From contig CACECO010000003.1 of assembly GCA_902558075.1 (NCBI GenBank), positions 1 through 64,000 of the forward strand: a stretch of DNA of 64,000 nucleotides, given 5' to 3'. Within the stretch, counting starts at the first letter, position 1. Each line of letters opens with the position of its first letter. This document shows, piece by piece, positions 59,309 to 64,000 of the stretch. Origin of the DNA: an uncultured Litorivicinus sp. GTDB taxonomy: Bacteria > Pseudomonadota > Gammaproteobacteria > Pseudomonadales > Litorivicinaceae. Both the position numbers and the translations under genes were made by a program. The notes under the pieces were generated by a model. That model was given only the letters and a program-made list of their open reading frames with translations. It ran no database searches and was not told the DNA's origin.

Positions 59309-60822
59309 TGACTGATCACACCACCCCGGAGATCGAAGTCGATGAAAATCAACTGATTGCTGAGAGACAGAAAAAACTATCTCTGATCCGCGATACCGAA
59401 GGACCTACCTTTCCGAACGACTTCAGACGGAGCCATTTAGCACTTGGTCTTGCGCAAATGTACGGATCTGACGATAAAGAGACATTGGCTGAGAAAGGTG
59501 TGAAAGTCGCTGTTTGTGGTCGTGTGATGTTGCGTCGAATCATGGGAAAAGCGAGCTTCCTAACGATTCAGGATGCCAGTGGTCGCATCCAACTTTATGC
59601 TCGAAAAGTGGATCTTCCTGAAGGCGTGTATGACGATTTTAAGAGCTGGGATCTTGGCGACATTGTTGGTGGCCGTGGGACATTATTTAAAACCAATACT
59701 GGAGAATTATCGGTTCACTTGACCGAGATTCGGTTACTCACCAAATCATTGCGTCCTCTGCCCGATAAACATAAAGGCCTGACAGATACAGAGCTGCGTT
59801 ATCGACAGCGCTACGTTGATCTCATGACAAATGATGAGACACGTCACGTGTTTACCTTACGTTCAAAGGTGATCGCGGCGATTCGTCAATTTTTTGAATC
59901 ACGTGATTTCTTGGAGGTCGAAACGCCGATGTTGCAAGTGATCCCTGGTGGGGCAACGGCGCGTCCTTTTGCCACCCATCACAATGCACTTGATATCGAC
60001 ATGTACCTCCGAATCGCGCCAGAGTTATTCTTGAAGCGACTGGTTGTCGGTGGATTCGAGCGCGTATTTGAGATTAACCGTAACTTTCGCAATGAAGGGT
60101 TGTCGACCCGTCATAACCCGGAATTCACGATGCTAGAATTTTATTGGGCCTATGCGGATTACCATGATTTGATCGCGATAACCGAAGTGCTGCTGCGTGA
60201 AGTAGCGCAGAATGTGTGCGGCAAAACCTTATTTACACTTGAAGACGGCTCACAGGTTGACTTAAAAGAGTCATTCCATACGCTGACGGTCAAAGAAGCA
60301 ATTTTGAAATATTGCGATAAAGCAACAGATGCCATCCTCGATGATCTGGCACTAGCGACAACGGTCGCCCAATCATTAGGACTGAAAGTTGAATCGTCGT
60401 GGGGCCTTGGCAAAGTACAAATCGAAATTTTTGAAGCGGTCGCTGAAGAGCAATTGATGCATCCAACATTCATCACGGAATATCCGGCTGAAGTTAGTCC
60501 GCTTGCGCGACGTAATGATGAGAATCCGTTTGTCACTGACCGATTTGAGTTTTTCATCGGTGGACGGGAACTTGCGAATGGATTTAGCGAGCTTAACGAT
60601 GCCGAAGATCAGGCGCAACGTTTCCGCGAACAAGTTGCGCAAAAAGCCGATGGCGATGATGAAGCAATGTTTTATGATGATGATTACGTACGAGCCCTTG
60701 AATATGGGTTGCCGCCAACAGCTGGAGAAGGCGTTGGCATTGACCGGCTTGTCATGTTTTTAGCTGAGCAGCATTCGATTCGTGATGTCATTCTTTTCCC
60801 AGCGATGCGTCCGCAGGGATAA
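59308..60822 (+). CDS. lysS: Lysyl-tRNA synthetase, class II
   Basis: Charges tRNA-Lys. It has 504 residues (E. coli 505): N-terminal OB-fold anticodon domain (about 60-150) and class II catalytic core with motif 2 [19 protein letters not shown] and motif 3 [19 protein letters not shown]. Coupled to prfB by a one-base overlap, the conserved prfB-lysS pair. No terminator is visible before the next gene. Confidence 0.98.
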   Translation: MTDHTTPEIEVDENQLIAERQKKLSLIRDTEGPTFPNDFRRSHLALGLAQMYGSDDKETLAEKGVKVAVCGRVMLRRIMGKASFLTIQDASGRIQLYARKVDLPEGVYDDFKSWDLGDIVGGRGTLFKTNTGELSVHLTEIRLLTKSLRPLPDKHKGLTDTELRYRQRYVDLMTNDETRHVFTLRSKVIAAIRQFFESRDFLEVETPMLQVIPGGATARPFATHHNALDIDMYLRIAPELFLKRLVVGGFERVFEINRNFRNEGLSTRHNPEFTMLEFYWAYADYHDLIAITEVLLREVAQNVCGKTLFTLEDGSQVDLKESFHTLTVKEAILKYCDKATDAILDDLALATTVAQSLGLKVESSWGLGKVQIEIFEAVAEEQLMHPTFITEYPAEVSPLARRNDENPFVTDRFEFFIGGRELANGFSELNDAEDQAQRFREQVAQKADGDDEAMFYDDDYVRALEYGLPPTAGEGVGIDRLVMFLAEQHSIRDVILFPAMRPQG

Positions 60823-60888
60823 CGCGAGTCTGGTCATCGGCGAACCACAGGCTGTTGATTTGTTCGCTTCTTTCTCGATGGTGAGTTG

Positions 60889-61299
60889 ATGAATCCGTGG
60901 ATCGCGCATCTTGAAAATCAGGATTTGAAATGGATCGTAGACTATGGTCAAGGGGTCTATTTGGATCCAGGAATCGATGTGTATTTCCCGAAACCGACAT
61001 TAATTCTTGACGGGCAACTTGAGTGTCGAGGTCATGTTCGAGGTAGTGGGGCGTTACTGGGAATTTCAGAATGGTATCTTGAGGTCGACCGAGGCGCGCG
61101 TTGGAGTGTTATTACACCCGTTTGGGCACTCGAGTTACCACTGACCCGTCAACATCGAACGACTTGGAGCGTTGCGATTGCTGTTGCGATGTCCGCTGAA
61201 ATTCGGCTGGCACAACCTGATACCCGCGGCCTTGCTGATGTGGAAGCGGCTCGTTTGAAATTCCGGTATGTTGTGAGTCAGTTAGAGACCACTTTATGA
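60889..61299 (+). CDS. Unknown small protein, cupin/cNMP-domain-like
   Basis: 136 residues; ATG 60889 with GGTGAG upstream (a TTG directly before it is also possible). Almost all beta: the pattern YLDPGIDVYFPKPTLILDGQL, then GSGALLGISEWYL and WSVITPVWALELPL looks like the jelly roll of cyclic-nucleotide-binding domains, without their phosphate-binding FGE...RxA cassette. First of four tightly spaced genes; 66 bases after lysS, ten bases before the next. Fold call is inference; function unknown. Confidence 0.6.
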   Translation: MNPWIAHLENQDLKWIVDYGQGVYLDPGIDVYFPKPTLILDGQLECRGHVRGSGALLGISEWYLEVDRGARWSVITPVWALELPLTRQHRTTWSVAIAVAMSAEIRLAQPDTRGLADVEAARLKFRYVVSQLETTL

Positions 61300-61308
61300 G
61301 GGACCAAA

Positions 61309-61815
61309 GTGGCTGAAGAAAAGCGCCAATCGGCGACAGATAGTTTAGGATTGCCCCGCCGGATGTGGTGGCTGTGGCCTTTTGTAGTTCTGTTGATTGT
61401 GATCTGGGCAATCAGTTTGTGGGCAGTTCGAGTCGCAGATACGCAAGGAACGCTTGGTGTTGTGACCTCACACCGTGGGCTTGGCAATACCGCACGGGCT
61501 GAAGTCGCGCTATTCGTCCCCTCGACTATTCGATCACGTGTGCTTGGTGAGCGCGTTGATGTGACATGCCAAGACGTGACGCTGATCGGCCAAGTGTTTA
61601 CCGAGTCGGGTGATATTTTGTCTGTTCAAGATATTCGCGACTGGGTTGGTAGCCGATTATTGGCAGAGCGTTTGTTTAATCAAGGCGTTCGATTACAACA
61701 AGTTGTTACCGAGTCGGATGCGAATATCCCGGCGCCAGGCGAACATTGTAACGTGACATTGATCAGCGGGCGTGTTCGTCTCATCGATCTATTAGGCCGT
61801 AGCTTAAACCCATGA
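61309..61815 (+). CDS. Single-pass membrane protein, truncated adaptor-like
   Basis: 168 residues, GTG start with GAGGGA upstream. One membrane helix (about 19-42) after a short cytoplasmic tail, so most of the protein is periplasmic. The region EVALFVPSTIRSRVLGERVDV and IGQVFTES resembles the last beta-barrel part of HlyD-type secretion adaptors; the lipoyl and coiled-coil parts are absent. Cys87 and Cys147 could form a disulfide. Its stop overlaps the next start (ATGA). Assignment tentative. Confidence 0.55.
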   Translation: MAEEKRQSATDSLGLPRRMWWLWPFVVLLIVIWAISLWAVRVADTQGTLGVVTSHRGLGNTARAEVALFVPSTIRSRVLGERVDVTCQDVTLIGQVFTESGDILSVQDIRDWVGSRLLAERLFNQGVRLQQVVTESDANIPAPGEHCNVTLISGRVRLIDLLGRSLNP

Positions 61816-63041
61816 CAGCGACTTTAGATGGCTTTATTGCAACCGGAGCGACTTTTGAAGCTGTCGCCGATGAAGCTGATTCACTCGGATATCAGTTGAG
61901 AGAACGTCGTTTGAAGCCACCAGTCTCTGGATCTGTTTTTGTGGATCAACATGGCCACCTGCAGCGTGTGCGTTTTCAAATGTTTGGTTGGGTTATGAGT
62001 ATTGATGGCGACTCAAAGATCCATATTATTCGGTGGCGAAAGGCTTTTACGGTCGGCGGATACGTGCTTGAGCCTGAGGTAGCTGATTATCGACTGACTA
62101 TACAATGGCTTGCCTTGACTTTAGTGGTCCTCGCACGATTACTGCTCCTGCTACTGGTTAGCATCCTCGGTCAGGTCAATGACTTATCGTTGACTCCGCT
62201 TTGGATTTTAACAGCCCTCATTTTGGCATCGACGACTTACACTTCAATCACATTAATTCACAGATCGCAGTGGCGCGACCTTGAAGTAGCGTTAGATGCG
62301 ATGGCGCCTGATTGGATTCCAAGATTATCCAGAGACGTTGGTGGACGTATCCTCGCATGTTGCACGATTCTAGGGATGTTGATTCTTGATAGTGTCTTGC
62401 AACTGTCCACATCAATTTGGGTGGTGGGGCTGGGTTTCTTGTTTCTTGATCTGATGCCAACGCGTCATTTCAAACAAGCGCGAGCGATTACTCAGAAACC
62501 TCGAGTCCGGATTGAACGAGCGCCAAGAAAAATGATGGACGAGCTGCTCGAGCTACTTCATCTCAAAGGCTCGGGAGTGCACGTGTTACGAACTCAGGTT
62601 CCAGAGATACTCTTGCGTGCAAGCGAGGAACTGGTTCGTCAAGGCCAGCCAATTACCGTTCTAGGTCCAGAATCCGAGTTCTTGCCGGGTACGTTAAGGA
62701 GTAACTTTGCCTGGGATGCGAGCGACGAGGGTGAATACCATTTCGCTAATTTGATGGAATTGATTGGATTGACCTATTGGCGAGAACGTTTCGGTGATTC
62801 ACTCAATTATCAAATCGGACCTAACAATCAAGGTCTCTCATCCTCAGAAGCAGCCGCGTTGGCAGTCGCTCGTGCACTTGCGCAAGGTGCGGATACCTTA
62901 ATTTTAATCGATGCGTTAGCGCCTTTATCGGCCGATAGGCAAATGGAGCTACTGAACCGATTAGGTTTTGCGAATTGTCGTATTTTTGTGTTTTCCAGCG
63001 TGTCTGACTTATGGGAAGGTGATACCAATGAACTCGACTGA
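61812..63041 (+). CDS. Membrane protein with degenerate ABC-exporter ATPase domain
   Basis: 409 residues. Soluble N-terminus (1-95) ending WRKAFTVGGYVLEPEV, vaguely like the end of a C39 peptidase-like domain; membrane helices near 97-120, 126-150, 178-196 and 200-215; C-terminal domain 245-409. The last part follows exporter ATPases in order: ITVLGPESEFLPGTLRSNF (post Q-loop), YQIGPNNQGLSSSEAAALAV (signature region) and TLILIDALAPLS (Walker B place). Walker A is GSGVHVLR (no GKS/T), and the Walker B Glu is Ala368. Predicted not to hydrolyse ATP. Overlaps both neighbours. Confidence 0.6.
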   Translation: MTATLDGFIATGATFEAVADEADSLGYQLRERRLKPPVSGSVFVDQHGHLQRVRFQMFGWVMSIDGDSKIHIIRWRKAFTVGGYVLEPEVADYRLTIQWLALTLVVLARLLLLLLVSILGQVNDLSLTPLWILTALILASTTYTSITLIHRSQWRDLEVALDAMAPDWIPRLSRDVGGRILACCTILGMLILDSVLQLSTSIWVVGLGFLFLDLMPTRHFKQARAITQKPRVRIERAPRKMMDELLELLHLKGSGVHVLRTQVPEILLRASEELVRQGQPITVLGPESEFLPGTLRSNFAWDASDEGEYHFANLMELIGLTYWRERFGDSLNYQIGPNNQGLSSSEAAALAVARALAQGADTLILIDALAPLSADRQMELLNRLGFANCRIFVFSSVSDLWEGDTNELD

Positions 63042-64000
63042 ATCGCAAGTCTTTCAGCTCGCAGCCGGCAACGTCTCAGCAGGTCTTGCGAGAGACCGCT
63101 TATGGCAGGTCAAAGAAGGTGAGGCGAGACTCCGCCTTCTGATCTCAGACGATGAAATTGGAACCATGCCAGTTCCTGAATCAGGTTGGTTTCTGGTTCC
63201 TGAGTCGAAGTATTTACGTATTCAGTTAATCGCAGACACAGCGATCTCGTTTGAAAGTCGGCTCCCACTTAGTCTGATTCCGCGACTTGGTGATCTTGGA
63301 CGTCATCAGTTGATTCAACCCATCCGTCAGATGATGTCTGTCGTGGGTGTTGATGATAGTGTCATCGACTGGAGCGTGAAGCTAGCGCAACCCACATTCC
63401 GGTCTTGGTTCGGTGAGTCATTGGATCAGTCGATTAGGCTCGCTCAACCAATGTCACCCGATATTATGACGCCACTGATTGCTGATCATGTGCCGCGACC
63501 AATGTTGGAGCAGGATTCGCTACCTGAAGAACGTCGCGCGCTACCTGTCTTGGTGACTGCATCGATCTTATCGATTGTGGCTGTTGTGAGTTGGCTTTGC
63601 GCGTTAGTGACCCTTGAAGCACCAGGTTTTGCGCTGAGTTATCAATATTCTAATGCCGCGCTTGGAAGCCTAGGTATTGTTGCGTTGGCTGTTTGGGTAA
63701 TTCATTTGTTCGCCCAGTATTATCGTGACGTATCACTTGTTGGTTTAGCGGCTGCTTTAGCAATGATGATACTGATCCTTCTTTTCGAAGCCCCAAAAAT
63801 TGCCATCTCGCTGATCTTTTCAGGAGGTCTGATCGGCGTTGCTTATTGGGTCTATGTGCGACGATTGCTTCCTGAACTTCCAGCGATTGACCAGCCCATG
63901 CGTTGGTTATCGCTTCGGTTGTCGCGTGATGGAGTCCCTTCCGTTAGGGAACGTGTACTCAAAGTTTGGGATCAAGCACGTCAGTGGGTTATCGCACGGA
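63028..64000 (+). CDS. Partial multi-pass membrane protein, probable exporter subunit
   Basis: Open frame from ATG 63028 (overlaps the previous gene by 14 bases) to the window edge, 324 residues without a stop. Soluble N-terminus (1-170) starts VFQLAAGNVSAGLARDRLWQ and VKEGEARLRLLI, a beta-rich domain. Four helices follow near 173-195, 210-230, 234-254 and 257-277. I recall a similar N-terminus followed by TM and ATPase domains in NHLM-type ABC exporters; whether an ATPase domain follows here lies outside the window. Confidence 0.6.
   Translation, partial: MNSTESQVFQLAAGNVSAGLARDRLWQVKEGEARLRLLISDDEIGTMPVPESGWFLVPESKYLRIQLIADTAISFESRLPLSLIPRLGDLGRHQLIQPIRQMMSVVGVDDSVIDWSVKLAQPTFRSWFGESLDQSIRLAQPMSPDIMTPLIADHVPRPMLEQDSLPEERRALPVLVTASILSIVAVVSWLCALVTLEAPGFALSYQYSNAALGSLGIVALAVWVIHLFAQYYRDVSLVGLAAALAMMILILLFEAPKIAISLIFSGGLIGVAYWVYVRRLLPELPAIDQPMRWLSLRLSRDGVPSVRERVLKVWDQARQWVIAR

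Noticed and set aside
1-64000. CRISPR arrays, tRNA or rRNA genes, insertion sequences, prophage
   Set aside because: Intergenic gaps were read for direct repeats, cloverleaf arms and transposase-like frames; none seen. The only recombinase is XerD, a housekeeping gene.

Overview
The window reads as a chromosomal segment of a gammaproteobacterium, probably a free-living marine or aquatic heterotroph. Support: the S10/spc/alpha ribosomal order, FabA/FabB unsaturated fatty acid synthesis, an rpsP-rimM-trmD-rplS operon next to a divergent ffh / ypjD-corB pair, the E. coli-like order xerD-dsbC-...-recJ-...-prfB-lysS, and a polyhydroxyalkanoate (PHA) storage cluster. I cannot name a genus from sequence alone. 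Genes are packed tightly, with many 1-4 base overlaps and frequent GTG or TTG starts.

Layout. 1-9.4 kb: end of the S10 operon, then spc (rplN to rpmJ, with secY) and alpha (rpsM-rpsK-rpsD-rpoA-rplQ) operons, all on the plus strand, with a good internal promoter before rpsM. 9.4-12.9 kb: uvrA divergent from ssb. 12.9-18.3 kb: an RmlD-like protein with an altered active site, a small basic ORF, a GST, fabB, fabA, class I fumarase and a pterin dehydratase. 18.4-22.1 kb: acuI, phaP, phaR and phaC, with three GCG/TTGC-type repeats in and around the phaP promoter. 22.2-29 kb: prfC, a TatD-like protein missing one metal ligand, an RND pump with its adaptor, and csrA. 29.3-32.8 kb: a stand-alone NIF3-like protein, two Nudix hydrolases, corB and ypjD. 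32.9-36.2 kb: ffh and the rpsP operon. 36.4-43.7 kb: xerD, dsbC, alaC, hom, thrC, recJ.

43.7-58.2 kb is an accessory block between recJ and prfB. It holds an ABC-2 exporter, an SDR, a DoxX/LysR divergent pair, maeB, a phosphoribosyltransferase, an amino-acid ABC importer without a local ATPase, glyoxalase I and a second RND pump with its adaptor. prfB, with its +1 frameshift site, and lysS follow.

The most unusual part is the right edge (60.9-64.0 kb, cut by the window). Four coupled genes of unknown function follow lysS: a small cNMP/cupin-like protein, a single-pass protein resembling only the last beta domain of a secretion adaptor, a membrane protein ending in what looks like an ABC-exporter nucleotide-binding domain with wrecked Walker A and Walker B motifs, and a multi-pass protein that is still open at the edge. 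I propose a reduced, possibly catalytically dead relative of peptide-export (NHLM / type I) systems. This rests on motif reading, not on a database search.
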